From the NCBI GenBank assembly GCA_017562135.1, contig QEYB01001398.1:310001-374000 (forward strand): DNA of 64,000 nt, given 5' to 3'. This document shows positions 34,437 through 47,700 of the stretch, piece after piece (within the stretch, counting starts at the first letter, position 1; each line of letters starts with the position of its first letter). A program made the position numbers and the translations under genes. The notes below the pieces were generated by a model. The model did not search any database. It worked only from the letters and a program-made list of their open reading frames with translations, and had not been told where the DNA came from. This DNA is from Dipylidium caninum. Its lineage: Eukaryota; Platyhelminthes; Cestoda; Cyclophyllidea; Dipylidiidae.

Positions 34437-37400
34437 CGTCTCTTGCCTGCGGGGACGAGGCGTGGTGGCGTGTTGCGCTCGGAGGAATAGCCGAAAGTGC
34501 CCTTTGGGCGAGTTTGCCAGAGTCCGAAGCAGGGCAAAGAGACCGAGGCGCGGGTCTCGGCCGCCACAAAGGCCCGCGCCCTCGTGGCCGGCGCTGGGCA
34601 GTTTGCGGCGAGCGTGGCGGGGTGCGTGTCTGCAGGCCGGGGACTCCCCTGCGTTTGCCTTCAGGACCGCACAACAGGCGGCGCAAATAAAGGCCGCCTG
34701 ACAAACACACGTGTCTGTGTGTGTATTTGTTTGCGGATTCGTGAGGGCCGGCATCAGCTCTATTTTTCACTATTTTTTTCAACCGGTGCCGTCAGGTTAA
34801 CCTCCGTTTAGGCGAGGTTTTTGAAACTGTGTTTTCACGTGGGCTGTCGGTGGGGAAGGCAACGATTTCGAGTCTGAGCGCCGCGAACGAAGTTCTCGTC
34901 ACATCCGACGCATCCCCAATTGGCGGAGGCTGCGGGCTGTCAAGGGACGGGCGGCGAGGTCAGCTGCGATTAAGTCGGGGCAGTGAGTGCCCGAGGCGGT
35001 CCCCAGAATGCGGTCATACAGGCTCGAACGGGCTCAAATAGCACGCCTTCGGCTCGAGGGCTTGCGGAAGCTAGGAGACCACAAGATCCGACCTGTGGCG
35101 CCAAATTAAAGAGTAGTGCGTGTAAGGCCCACCCGACATGCTGTAGTCAGTTTTGTCTTAGGCGGGAGCAGTTAAGACAGTCTCGCATGTCCCCGACGAC
35201 AAAGGCGCCAGTCGGAGGTGGTCCACTCAGACGTCCATTCGGCGTGCGGCGCTTGACGGGCACCAGAGCAGTTACGAGTGCCTTTCCAGCCGGATCCAGG
35301 AGCCAGAAGCCATGAGACACGTCTATGGTGCAGATGGACTAGCAGACTAATGGGAAGATGAGTTACGCGACCGAGGGGAAGCTTGCATCAGTCCGGGCCA
35401 ATGGAGCACCGCACTATGTCGACCTTTGTGGGCTCGTAGGGAGGAGCAGCGGTGGCGGTGGCGGTGGAGCGTGGTGTGAGTGGTATGTTGACGAGGGTCA
35501 CCTACTTAAGTGTCGTCAGCGGAAAACCGGCTCGCCGAGTCTTGCTGGTTCGGCCCAACTAACGCGACCGCGTCACATTTGCTTGTCTCGCCTTTCCGGT
35601 CAGGTTGTCAGCATAAAGTGCGCAGACGTGAGGCTGAGGCGGGTTGGCGACCCGGCGCCATACCGAGAGGCGGATGCGAACACCCCGGAAATGTGATTAT
35701 GCGGCCGCCCTTCGCTTGCGTTGCACTTCCACCCAGGATACGCGATTTGGCGCCCGTCTACTCCTACGGTCACGTTTCTCCTCGTCGAGGCGTCATCATT
35801 CCGGACGGAATTCACTCCTCGCAATTTTTAGCGGCTTTTAAGAATGTCAGCTGCCAACAGAAATCTCCGATATGACTGATGATTTTATTCTTGGGGCCTT
35901 GAAGGTTTGGCGGGTTTGCAAGCACGGGCGAGGCGACATGGACGCAGCCGCTTCTTTTCCCAAAGACCTCCACGGCACGTGAGACTCCAGCCATTTTTTT
36001 ATTTTTTATTTTTTTGCCACAAAAATCACCATTATATTCCCCTAAGACTATGCCATCCGTCCATCGGCAAATTAAGGAATGTTGCGGTAGCTTTACACCC
36101 ACCAGTTCTTCTCACCTGCCAAAGTGCTATATGATGTGGCCGTCAACATTTAAGTGATTTGGACGTTAATGATTAAGTAGAGCTGGCAATCTGAGGTACT
36201 AAAGTCGGGTCAGTCACACTTAGGCGTCCTAAAGAAAGCGTGGCCGTATTATAGTACGATTTTAGACCTTGGCAACGGAGCCTACTTAAATGCCTTTTAA
36301 GTAGCCGCGCCCACCCGTCATTCAATTAACTTTCACTGCTCGGCCGCTACACACTGCTTCCTTTTGTCCGACACTTTCCCGTAACTAAACCGAAAACACC
36401 GCGGTAGCTGTCACGATTTGGAGGAGGTTAGCATAAACAGAGAACAACCAGCGAAATCAGAAAGGTGTTGTTCTATGGCGCCGATGACCTTCAAATAAAC
36501 ATGTCAACAACACAAAAGTCACGTCCGCCATCTACACTCTGCCTTCCGACATGTATCAAAGTTGTGAACGAGTTGAGATTACATGACTTGGGTTTAAGTT
36601 GGGCATCTCATATGGGAGAACGAAGATGCTCCTCCATGGCAACCCCCCTTCGAGAGGGCTAAACGCTAAGCCGGCTAAAGTAGAAAAAGGTAGACCGGAG
36701 AAGACTGCGCAGGTCTGAGCCTAATTACCTGTAATCCGCGACAAGTAGGCTTCCGGGCGAGCTGCTGTGTCACCCGCGAGCCCTTCCTTGTCAACGTGGC
36801 GCATCCATGCAACCAAATGCGAAGGAAGTCATTCGGCTCGTCGATAACACCGCATCCGTCGTCGATTCCCTCTGTGCATCGAAAGTGATAAGGTGCTGTG
36901 ATCTGCTCCATTTTGGCAGGTAATTTGTTTCTTTGAAGCCCATCAACTCTATTCCGTCGTGTGAGGAAAAGGCGGATGCTTCTGCAATCACACATTCTCT
37001 TCCATGAAAGCGGGAGAGGAGCGTTGCGATGCCTTGCCCGGAGTGGAGACGCACAGCAGCACGGGATAAGCGCCCCCGTTAAATAACTGCCTTCTTATCG
37101 TTCCCCTGCAAATTACTGTTTACATGCGTTTACTAAGGTCACTCGGACTTGCTCACCTTACCATCAACATTCTCGTGTTGTGTAGACGATCGTGACATGC
37201 ACCACAGCCAAACGTGTGCTGCCAAGTCCGGGTCCGGTGACCCGATTCAACCGCACCATCGAGGGAACGTGAATCTTCGTGCACGCTTCCCTCCACCCTC
37301 TCCCGTTTGTTCCGAGTCCCTTCTTAACTGGGGTTTGTACGAAAACCTCGATTCTCTAAAATCGCACGTCGTCTTGCACTCGCCCACCTTGGAAATCCCC

Positions 37401-37936
37401 TTCTCCAGTCCACCCGAGGCAAATGCTCTGAACTCCGAACTCGTCTCGCCTCTCCCGCCTGCGGACGGTGTCCCGTGCCCCCCGCCGGTCAGCCATGTCT
37501 CTGTTGAGTTTCAGCGACACGAGGTCGTGTGTTTAGGCGTTCGAGTGAGGCGCTGTTGGCACCAGGGCCTGCAAGAGAATGAACGGATCTCGCTCTCCTC
37601 GCTCCTTACATATGGATCGACTGGTTCTGGAGAAATTCATCAGAAGAACCAAAGGAGGCTGGTCCATTCTGAAAGACCTTGGAGCGTGAAATTCCTGGGT
37701 CCTCTGCCTGATTCTTCGGGGTGCTGTCTTGCCCCATTTGTGTGCTGCGCTTGTCTGACAGTAAATCCTAAAGCCCCACCCTCTCCTCGCTTCCTCCTTC
37801 TCCGCTCCACCCCCCCCCGGCGTTGGTATACATCGACGACGATGGAACTGTCTTACCAACTCCGCTTTTACCAACGCACACCGCACCGCGCCACGATGGA
37901 GCGTGTTATCGTGCCTGCGATCACGACAGCGCTCTT

Positions 37937-37996
37937 TGGTGGCGGGGCGGTGGGGGGAGGCGGGGGCGTGGCGTGGCGTGGCGGGGTGGGGGGGTT
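37937..37996 (+). repeat. G-rich tract with GTGGC repeats
   Basis: GGTGGCGGGGCGGTGGGGGG followed by GGCGTGGCGTGGCGTGGCG repeats and a final G run. Possible G-quadruplex and small 5-bp tandem repeat (GTGGC). Confidence 0.6.
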
Positions 37997-40702
37997 AAAC
38001 ACAATGACAAACAAACCAGTTGGACCGAGGTGCCACGCCGCCGAGTGCCTCAGTGCTGCCTATTTCACTTGCACCAGTAAGCACTGAGAATGGCTACTCC
38101 GACTCGACCAGGGCCGCGTTGCAAAGTGACACGTGAAAGGAGAGCAAACGCTCATCCGCGAATTGGCTGCGTGCTGGGGCGACAAACGGGCCTGGGACGG
38201 GGCCTGTGCGCCGCCTCCGTCAGCCCATGCCGACGCGCCGGGCGGGATAACTTCGCAAGGGGGCGGGGAGGAGGCTCCGTCGCCTGCCTGCAGCGCGGCC
38301 TGACTGCCAGGCCTAACGAAGCAGTCTGTAACGTCGACACCCTGGGCGGCTCTGCCCAACTGTTGCGCTTTTGATGAGAGCAAACTGCGTAAAATTCACT
38401 GCAAGAATGTTAGGGCGAGGCATTGATTGACAGCCGCAGCGGAGCAGTTGTTTGCACTGCTACGAGGTCGTGACATGAGATGTCACTGAGGATGTACTTA
38501 TTAGGCCTCCCCTCAGTAAGTTGGTCGGGTGTTTGTGGACTCGGAGGCAGACAAAGCGTCCTGTTTATTTACGAAAGGAAGACACCACCGCGGTTACGGG
38601 AAACCACTTACACATTGTTTACCTACAATACCGCCTGCTGAAGAGGCTGGCGCCGATTTGAGGTAAACACGAGAGAATCTACGAAAGCGAGGCATAGAGT
38701 TCTTAGTGGTGTGGGCAGGATGAGCCAGCTTTTCTTCCTCCTTCTTCTTTTCTTCTTATCTCTTCCTGTCCACCCTGCACACCCCGACCGATCGCCGCCT
38801 TAACGTGTGCGTGTTGTTGTGTGTCTTCCACGACTCGTCTTTCACCCAGCCACCAAGAAAGAGTCTTCGAGGCACGAAACTATGCGTAGTTATGGCGGAA
38901 GAAGCGTTTTTTGCTCTTTCTCACCCGCACGGACTTGCGTCTGCTGTCACCTTTTACCTCAATAGGCCATAATTCCTGGGCTCGTTGGTGGTCGAGTTTT
39001 ATCTCACAGTTTGCCGCCTGGGCGTGGGAAAGACACTTCCCAGCACTGTGTGGAATGTCTTTGCCTTCTTATGGGGGAGCAGATGCTCACGAAGACCGCA
39101 GACTGGCTGCCAGAAGACGGGCATTCGGGCGTTGGTCGCCCTAAGACGGAGCCCGGGACGAGTGAGGTGGGGGAGGGCGAATGGGTGGGTGGAAGTGTTG
39201 ATTCTGTCACAAAGACACTGATTAATCACTCAGTCGCATAGCTGACAGGACGCAGATTGGCAAGGCCGTCGGCCAAGCCTGTGTTCCAGACTGAAGCAGG
39301 TGGCAAATGCTAAGAAGGCGACAAACAGCATATTCACACCTCAGTCTGGAGCCAAGGCCCAAGTCCATCTGGCGCGGTTCAGGCGATGGAATAATGAACT
39401 GAAAGTGGAAGGATAGAAGAGCGACCGCACAGACGTCTGCATGGAATGAACTAATCGCATCGTCGTCTTACCTTGACGCCAGCAGGCTGCTAAAGGGCAC
39501 TCCTACGGGACATCCACGTCCGCTTGGACTTGTCACTTCTCGCCCCGATCAAGTGCATTTTACGGGGCCCCCAGAGACGTTCAAGTTCCCCCGTCGAGGT
39601 GCTGAGAGGTCTTACTTCATCGAGGTGTTTGCGTCAAATTGGTCAGCCTAAACAATTTACATTTATCCGGGAATATAAAAAAATAGGCTGACAATTGTGA
39701 CGGATGCTGCACTTTGTGGAGTCGGGGCAATTGTATTTACTCCTCGAAATACCAATCTTCTATTTAAATATGCACTGCTATGGTGGTTTGAACTGAGGGC
39801 CGAGTGACCGCGCGTCTACTTACCCCGAGGACCTGCCAGCAGCAATTATTTAAACAAACTCATGAGTGGCGCTCGTAGGAATCCGCTAGTAGGCCGATGG
39901 ATGGGGCCCGTGGGTTACAATAACACTGCTGTCTCCACTACACTGGTTTCAGTTGCCCTTTTAGGACATTACTTATAGTCACCTCCCGCCTGGACATCAT
40001 TCCCCTCGCCAGCAACCCCCTCATGCCGGTTAGGACTCCTCTTGTCTTGCGCCGGCCTCCCAAACCCTCGTGCGCCCCACCTGCTACTCCCCTCATGTCA
40101 ATTCCGCAACAGTGTGAACACTGGCAGCTCATGATTGGTCGTTCGACGTGTGGGAATTAGCCACGTGTCTTGCAGCGCAAAAAGTCACATTACTACTAGG
40201 CGAATTTTCAGACACCAGATAAAAATACATTCGACACAAAGCCGATTTCAGTGCCTTCTCCACCCAGCAATAGTCCTTCCACGCTGCCGAGAGGGAGAAA
40301 AAAAAGGAACAATGGTAATGAATAACTCGACTCCCGACATCTAGGTCTTTAACTACCGCGCTTTAAAATAAGGTCTATTCGTGCCTCCATGGTCTAAATG
40401 AAGGCGAAAAACTAACAGATCAAACAAGCGTATTGCAAGCGACCGTACCGAGGCAAAACACACCCCTCCACAAAGTGGAACACCAATATCCAGGCCAGTG
40501 AAATCAAGTGAAAGTGACATTTGAGAATTTCAGTATAAAATCTAATGCACACTGAGAATGTAGATGGCGTGGCGGCGAAACAGGGGGTGGATTGATCACA
40601 TCCACTTTGATACTAAGGCGAGAGAGAGAGGAAGAAGGGGAGAAGGGAAGAGGAAAACGGAGGGTAAAGTGAGCAGTGCTGCGTCACACAACCGATTGAT
40701 TA

Positions 40703-41962
40703 TTAGCTCAACGCGATTGACTTGTCGGTATCGATGGCCACATCGAACCGGAAACTTTCCTGGCTTCTCATGTTGACAACGTTGCAGGAGACCATGACAA
40801 CCATATTTCGCTTTATTTCAGGGAAGGTGACAGCCAGGAGAGGCACTTGGTAGTCCGGTTGATTGAGGTATGGGAAGACCACAGAGGAGAAGTAGCCGCT
40901 GTGCAGGAAATCGTGGCAGATTAGACAAATTTTGGGCCGTAAGTGGTCAAAAAAATGTAGAACAAGCTTACTAAGTTCCATTTTCAGTAGTAACAGAGGG
41001 ATAGAAGACTGGACGACCCAAGTTAGGACCATCGAATGCATTCTGTTGAAATAAAAATGGTTTAATACAGTGCCAGTAGACACACGACGATGTATATAAA
41101 AAGCTAAATGTGAGCATACAGCAGGGCCGCAGTCGACATGAATCTTATTTCCTTCAATGTCAGGAAGAAATCCATAAATCTATTCAAGAGAAAGGATATA
41201 GTGATTACAGAGAAGACAGTGGAGAATTAGCACAAGGGCTTTTAGGAGAATTACCTTGTTGAGTTTAAGGTAAAAGCAAACGTGCTATTGGTGTTCAGAA
41301 AAGCAGCTGGATCGGAACATGGCCCGAGAAGTGAGATAGGAAATTTACAGGACTCGGTGACTGGAATATATCTCTCTCCCGTCTCAAAGTTACAAGTACT
41401 AGATTGAGCAGAATAGTTCTTTAGATAATTCTCCATAAAGTCAAGGTAATTCTGCCTCAACTTGCTGTCGAAAACGGTAATTTGCATAAGGGTGTCTTCA
41501 CTATCAATAGGAGGCACGATACCCATACCTCAAAAGGAGAAAATATCGAATTAACAGGAAGTGCAACACGTATAGGTAATAAGTTCACTTTAAAATATTG
41601 GAAGGCAATTAATGATCTTCGGTATAGATGAGTAGTTTTAATCACTTTCGAGCCATAATAGTCCAATCCCATAAAGAATACATAGTATCTACCTGGAGTT
41701 AGTTTGAGTAAGCTTTGCATGCCAGTTAAACGTGGAGAAGTTTCGCTGGTCATTGCATAAATGAGGACTGAAAGCATTCCAAACCAGAAAGCAGCAAGGA
41801 CGGAATAAAGAAGCAATAATAAATAAGAATCAGCGCTAAATGAGTAGGTTATTTAAATAAACCAGTACTCCAGCTTTTGCATGTTCGTCCGCAGAAGGTC
41901 TTCTCCTTTGGATTAAGAATTGCCAAACCGAAACTACGACACTTTTCACTGCAGCGGACCAT
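40703..41962 (-). CDS. ATP1B: Na+/K+-ATPase beta subunit (two frame breaks as assembled)
   Basis: Six exons: about 41962-41869, 41835-41693, 41528-41255, 41179-41120, 41042-40972 and 40898-40703 (stop). The beta subunit is a type II membrane glycoprotein needed for folding and delivery of the pump alpha subunit. Exon 1 encodes the cytoplasmic motif LNPKEKTFCGRT, like NSEKKEFLGRTGGSW. Exon 2 encodes the single membrane span (LYSVLAAFWFGMLSVLIYAM). All six ectodomain cysteines are present: STCNF, ESCKF, GPCSD, VCFYLKLNK, VDCGP and VSCNVV. The C-terminus has the VPLLAVTF motif. Intron 1 is 33 bp. Two frame breaks: one base short early in exon 2, before the span, and one base missing near 41289 between the third and fourth cysteines. 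Start ATG at 41962 is tentative; another 5' exon is possible. Confidence 0.87.
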
Positions 41963-44759
41963 CGCACCCCAAATCGGTTGGGCGAAAATTGCTGCTAGCT
42001 AAGGTAGTAGAATGAAATAGGTTCCGATAAGCTTAAACAAAGGACGGTTCGACAAGGTAACAGCCTATACTTCAAAGGATGATAAAAGCAACATTTGCGT
42101 ACGAAAGATTAAAATTAGCCGTTATAATGCTTACAAATGATTTTTATTCATAAGACTGGCATTTGTTAACTTTATCTCCAAACATAAATCATAATTTAAT
42201 ATGTTCCATAATGGAGAAGAAGTGGATGTCGATATATAGTCTTCGCCACAATTTCAAGGATCTAATGTTGAATTTTATTTAATATGGCACTTGTGTATGT
42301 TCACACGTCTCAGTCTTGATTGAAAATACGAAAAGTATTATTCGCACATTCCTCAATCAGGTCAACATCAACTCAGCACAAAATAGAAAACCCCTAACTT
42401 AACATCTTTTGCTTTTCTATGACTGAGAGCAAAGACTCGAATCGTACAGGGTTCTTACAACACGCCTGTATACCTAATGTTTAAAATATGATTTCCGGGT
42501 CTTAATGATTGTAACATGGGGACATAGAATAAGCATGTATCATGTAATCTTTAAAAATCGCGTTGCCTGAAAAGTTCTTTGCCTCTTACACATGCGGAAA
42601 TCGGAAACGATGGCCCTGGCAGCACAGTGGTAGACTTGTATTAGTCTTTATTTACTACAAGAGGCTATATTTGGATGAATGACCACACACGACCAACCTC
42701 TGTAGGGACTGCAGCAGCGCCGACTCGACCTTACTGTAAATAGTTATCTTTTCACCTATCCCATGTAAATATCAGAGAATTGAAATTAAATTTTACTTCT
42801 TTTGAGAAATATCGCCTTAAAAGTAAGACTATACACAAGATATGAAGAACAAATACAATCCTTGATGTTGATAAACGACAGTATAACAATGAATCGAGTA
42901 CATGACGGGATTTCTAAAACACTACTGTTACGGTTAACTTTTTATCGAAACTTTACCTTGCAAATGTCGTATATCATGAATATTTCTTTGCGACTATTAT
43001 TTCGATTGGTCCCATTTGAGCCGCATATATTTACACGAAACTTGGCACAATCCGTGATGAACATCTACTAATTTCTAAATTTTCTGATTAGCTAGATATA
43101 TTTGGTACGTTAATGTAAAGAAGGGGCATCATGGGTAAACGATTAAAGTGTCCGATGTACAAGTCAAGTGAAAAATACTTAATCACACATTACAAAAGTC
43201 TTCTGCTTCTAACCGCTCTCTTGCTCCCTTATAACGACTAAGCCCATCTTCACTAAGCCACAATCTCTTATTTCAAGTGTTCCATTACGGTCCGAAGGCA
43301 GTCTCAAAGTGAAGAACAAACAGGATACAAAATATCCCAAAGTGATCAGTTAAATATATACAAACCTTGCCTAATTTGCTATATAGCAGAATCGTAATCG
43401 ATGATAACATAGAGAAGTTTTTGAAAAATATGGTATATTCGCTTATAATGATATCTATGGCTCAGGGACGAATTTGTGCATCTATGCATGAGGCAAGATT
43501 TGCAATGCGTCTCCAAATTGTGCGTTTGGGATCATATCTTTAAATGAAAGTGTACCTGCTCCACACCATACTTACTTAATATAGTTTCTGGAAAAGGCGC
43601 TAAAAATTACCATCTGTACTTATTGTTTTACTCCTAAGAAGCCGAACCAAAGCCTCATTGCTTCAATAGAGTCTGAATTGGCCACTTTTGACCTATGCAC
43701 GACTACGAACTGCTACAATTTTACATTCAGGTGAGATGTTGAACCAAAAGTTAACGAAAAATCTTGTAGTGAAACAGGAAATGCGACTAGTTATTAACAC
43801 GCGCAACATATTATTTACTGCTCCTTGACGCTAAATAAACCTTCAGCTTTTGACGACCTATGAGGAAAACAGGAATAAATTCAGTCAAGTAAAAATTTAG
43901 TGGTGGAGCCCCAAATAAAACCTAGCATATTACCTAGTTATTAAAACACCCAGGCAAAATTATGCAATTGTTGTTCTTAGTTTACCTGACTTAGCCAAGT
44001 TTTACGAGAGGTTTTGTTTTTCGCGAGTAACCATAACAACTGAGGGTCACTAATTTGAATTGATTTACCGTCCTGCTATAACTCCTAATTACCTGCTTAC
44101 ACCAATGCATTTGCCTCAGAAATTTGTCCTCCTCTAACATGCTTCAATTGTAGCTTGAATATTGCATACACACTGTGAACATATCTAACACTATGCTAAG
44201 TAGCCTAATTTTTAAGTAAGCATCTTCTTTCTCTTCTTGTCGGTTTAAAGGCTTTTTGAAATTTTCCGGTAAGGGAATAAATTTATTATAGTACATACGA
44301 GACCATTCTTTTGCCCTTCATTGCCAGTGAGCAAGAGTGTTCTTGTGCACGGCATATTTCACTTATAAGGGACTTATGCGATCATGCATTTGTCAGATGA
44401 ATATTTTAGGAGTTCTAAGGTCGTCTTGTAACCACTTATCCATCTTAGTGGAACGCGAATCTATAAGATTTGCCTCTTTATTAATCCCTATTCCCATTCT
44501 TATATATTTTCAGAGGAGTAATTACAAAGAAAATAGAGTTAATTGCAATTTAATTGTCTTACCATACTAACCTGATGACACGGTTAATCACTCAAAGATT
44601 GTAAATGAACTCCAAGCTCATGTTACTCGAATTATCGTTTTGTACATTTTTTTAAAGGCTTGACCTCTGAAATTCATTTGGTGACTCCGTTATCATTCTA
44701 CATTTAAATGGACTCTATGTAGTAACTGTTAACTTTTTCCTGAAAAATCTTGCATTTTA
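41963..44759. other. AT-rich divergent intergenic region
   Basis: 2.8 kb between the 5' ends of the ATPase beta gene (-) and DNAI3 (+), so it should hold both promoters. Distinctly AT-rich compared with 31850-39900. No gene, repeat or RNA recognised. Further 5' exons of either gene may lie here. Confidence 0.5.
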
Positions 44760-47700
44760 ATGCAGAAGATGAAGCCCAAGCGCTCTGTCAATAAGGGAAA
44801 AAGAGGAGGAAAAGCTACCACCAAGGTACGCAACCGCATTGCATAATTTAATAATTTTCTCTCTAAATATTATCCCATTTATTATGGCATGAGAAAGGTA
44901 ACCCACTTTATTTATCCATCAATATGGTGCAAGTCGTATTTGGACGAAATTAATATATGTGTGTGCGGATAATAAGCTTATCCGTGTTGTTTTTTAGAAA
45001 CGGGCTTCCATTCCCCAGGGATCCAAGACTGTGAAGAGTAATAAACTTCACACTGGAGTAAGAATTCTAAGTGTAATTTCTTTTTGTGTTTGATATCAAC
45101 ACTCAAATCACTTTATAACATCCTCGTCATCATCAGCATTTTGAGCGGCTAGCATACAAGTCACTCGGTTTATTTTTCATCGGAAACCCGTAGATGCTTG
45201 TTACGATTATGTACAAGAGTTTCGTCTGCATTAGACCAGTTAAAAGGAGAGCTTTTTTCATGTTCTGATAGAGAGTACCGCAAACATCCACGTTGCCCGA
45301 TATTACAGAGGATGACTTGGTGAAGTCAATAAGCACGTTAGAAGAGGAAGAGGTGTACGATCAAAAGGCGATTAATGAATTTATGGCTCAAGAGGCGCTG
45401 CCAGAGGACGACGTCCTGGTATTTAAATTCAACGGCCTCCAACAAACCACCATCTTCGGCCCAAGAGTTATCACTCGACTGAATGAAAAGATCGCAAATC
45501 AGCGTATAACTCCTGCCTTGGGGGCTCTTCAATCTGATTTATCCATAACCGACTCGATTACCCTGACTGATCGTCCTGAAGACTCCGTCTATGTTGGATT
45601 AAATGTTGTGAAGGAGAATCTTCTTCGAAACCTTGAACACACTGAATCAACTGACGCTCTTGTGGCTGCCGTAAAAGAGAAAGTTACTGAATATCCCGGC
45701 GAATATATCACCTTCATAGTTGACGAGAAGATGAAGTTTGATGGGAATTTTATCATGATTATCTCACAGGATTTGGATAATACTCTTAGACTGGAAGACC
45801 TAGAAGTGAATGAAAGAGATTTAGTTGTGGATGTTATAGAGGAGGCTGATGACGACGTCACCTGGGTGTTCCCCAGTGTTGACCATCCCTGGCCAAATCT
45901 GGGATCTGATTTAGAAATCCTCGAGGAAGCCTGTACCGAGACAAGAGCACGTATCGTCACCAAGTTTGAACGTCCCCGACGTGAATTTGGCGGCAGACGC
46001 GATTTAAACGTGCGCGAGGCGGTGTCAAGCTACACCGAGGCGAAGCCCTATGAGGACAAGAACTTCTCAATCCCCATAATGGAATTGGAGCGTGGAGTTA
46101 GTTGTATCAACAGTAGGGTCGACCATCATACCAACACAACTTGGCGCTATCCACGAAATCAGGTGGTCCAGTATATTCCGCGGCTTGCGGTGGCTGATGA
46201 AAAGGAGATCAACGCTTCTGCGGGCCGATTGCAGAAATCCATCACCGGACTAAGTAACCTTCTCGGTCTGTTTGAGCAGGGTTTAAAGGAGAATATAATG
46301 TTTGATTTCCTCACCGACGATTTTGCCAGTTTGGGTGCTGGCGACGATACCTACGACAACAAGTCGACTAACACCTTTAAGGAGATTCTCGCTTTCTCTG
46401 ATCTGAGATTCGCCAAAGACAAGGCTGTCTCGCATATCGAATGGCATCCGACCATTGACAGCCTATTTGCCATGTCCATGGTGGAGAGACTGGCCTATGA
46501 TGAGCGCATAAATCAGTTGTCTCGGGTGCTAATGTCACCCGCCCTCATTATTGTCTGGAGTCTTCACGAACCCATCCAGCCTCAATTGTTGTTGTTGGCG
46601 CCGGAGGACATATTCTGCTTTGAATTCAATCCTACCGATCCGCACATTATCGCGGGAGGATGCAACAATGGCGAGGTCATACTCTGGGATACGTCGAAAT
46701 ATGACCTCTCGAATGTGTTGGAGAAGTTGAAAAAGAAACAGGAGGTGCCACTGTTTCAGTTTGACGAAGGTGAAGGTCAGAAGGTGAGTTCTCATGCCTC
46801 CTTCGCGCCGTCTCATGCCCACCGCCTCCCCGACGTGAGGGCTATGAAGGTTTTATTTTGGCTCCTTTCGAGCCACGAGGGATGCAACAATTTTTACCAT
46901 TTTAAGCAGAGAAGTTAAGGATGCGATGGCGTTATATTTAAACCAACGCCACGAGTTCTCATCATCACTCGGACCGTTTTATACCTTAGCTAGACAATGG
47001 AGGCTGATGATAAAATACTTTGGTGCCACAAAATTGTAGTTATCATTTGCGTAATATCCTCGTCCATTCTCGTGTATGGTCATAATGGAGGGCATTCAGT
47101 CAAGCGATATTCCATCCAGTCTGTTGATGCTCTTCTTTTGGCTCTCCAGCCACGAAAAGCAAAAGCACGCAAGTCTCTTCTACTTCATATGGTCTCTCGA
47201 CTCATGTAGGTGTCACTTAGATTCAGCGAACGAATGTACCAAATAAATGGCTTTCTACGCTCTCGGGCCTGGCGGGCCTCCATGAGAATGGATTTGGTGC
47301 TATCAAGAGCGCCGCAAAAACGGTGTCAGGAGGCTGGAAATTATCGGGTGATTTGGCGGCAGCGGAGGTCCTCCGCGTAGGAACTATTCCAGCGAAAGTG
47401 GCCGCATTCATCCACCACAGGGGTTGTTGGCCAAGCCGTTGAAGCGTTGGAATTGGCCTAGCGGTCACGTGCGACTTGGACGAAATGCGAGGTGCACAGT
47501 CTCGACGTGTCGAGACGCCAGTGATGCTGGGCACATCAGCTAAATAGACATTATTATTATTGTTATTATTATTCGGTTTGCAGGTGCCGACAATGCCATG
47601 GTGTGCGAGTACCAACATCGAAGCCTCACACGCCACCCCCATCACCTGCCTGCAGTGGCTGCCCGACCACATTGAGCTGGATCGGGCCGGCATTGCGTAC

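Larger units (their letters stand above)
31794..40702. other. GC-rich convergent intergenic region, no recognised gene
   Basis: 8.9 kb between the 3' ends of the plus-strand annexin and the minus-strand ATPase beta gene. GC-rich over most of 31850-39900, so open frames are frequent on both strands and overlap. The longest is 312 codons at 37149-38087, with no recognisable domain. G-rich tracts occur at 34409-34436 and 37937-37996. I found no tRNA, rRNA or transposase signature. Confidence 0.45.

Noticed and set aside
37149..38087. 312-codon open frame considered as a real gene
   Set aside because: No domain, no splice or start context, GC-rich DNA where long chance frames are common. Kept only as a finding.
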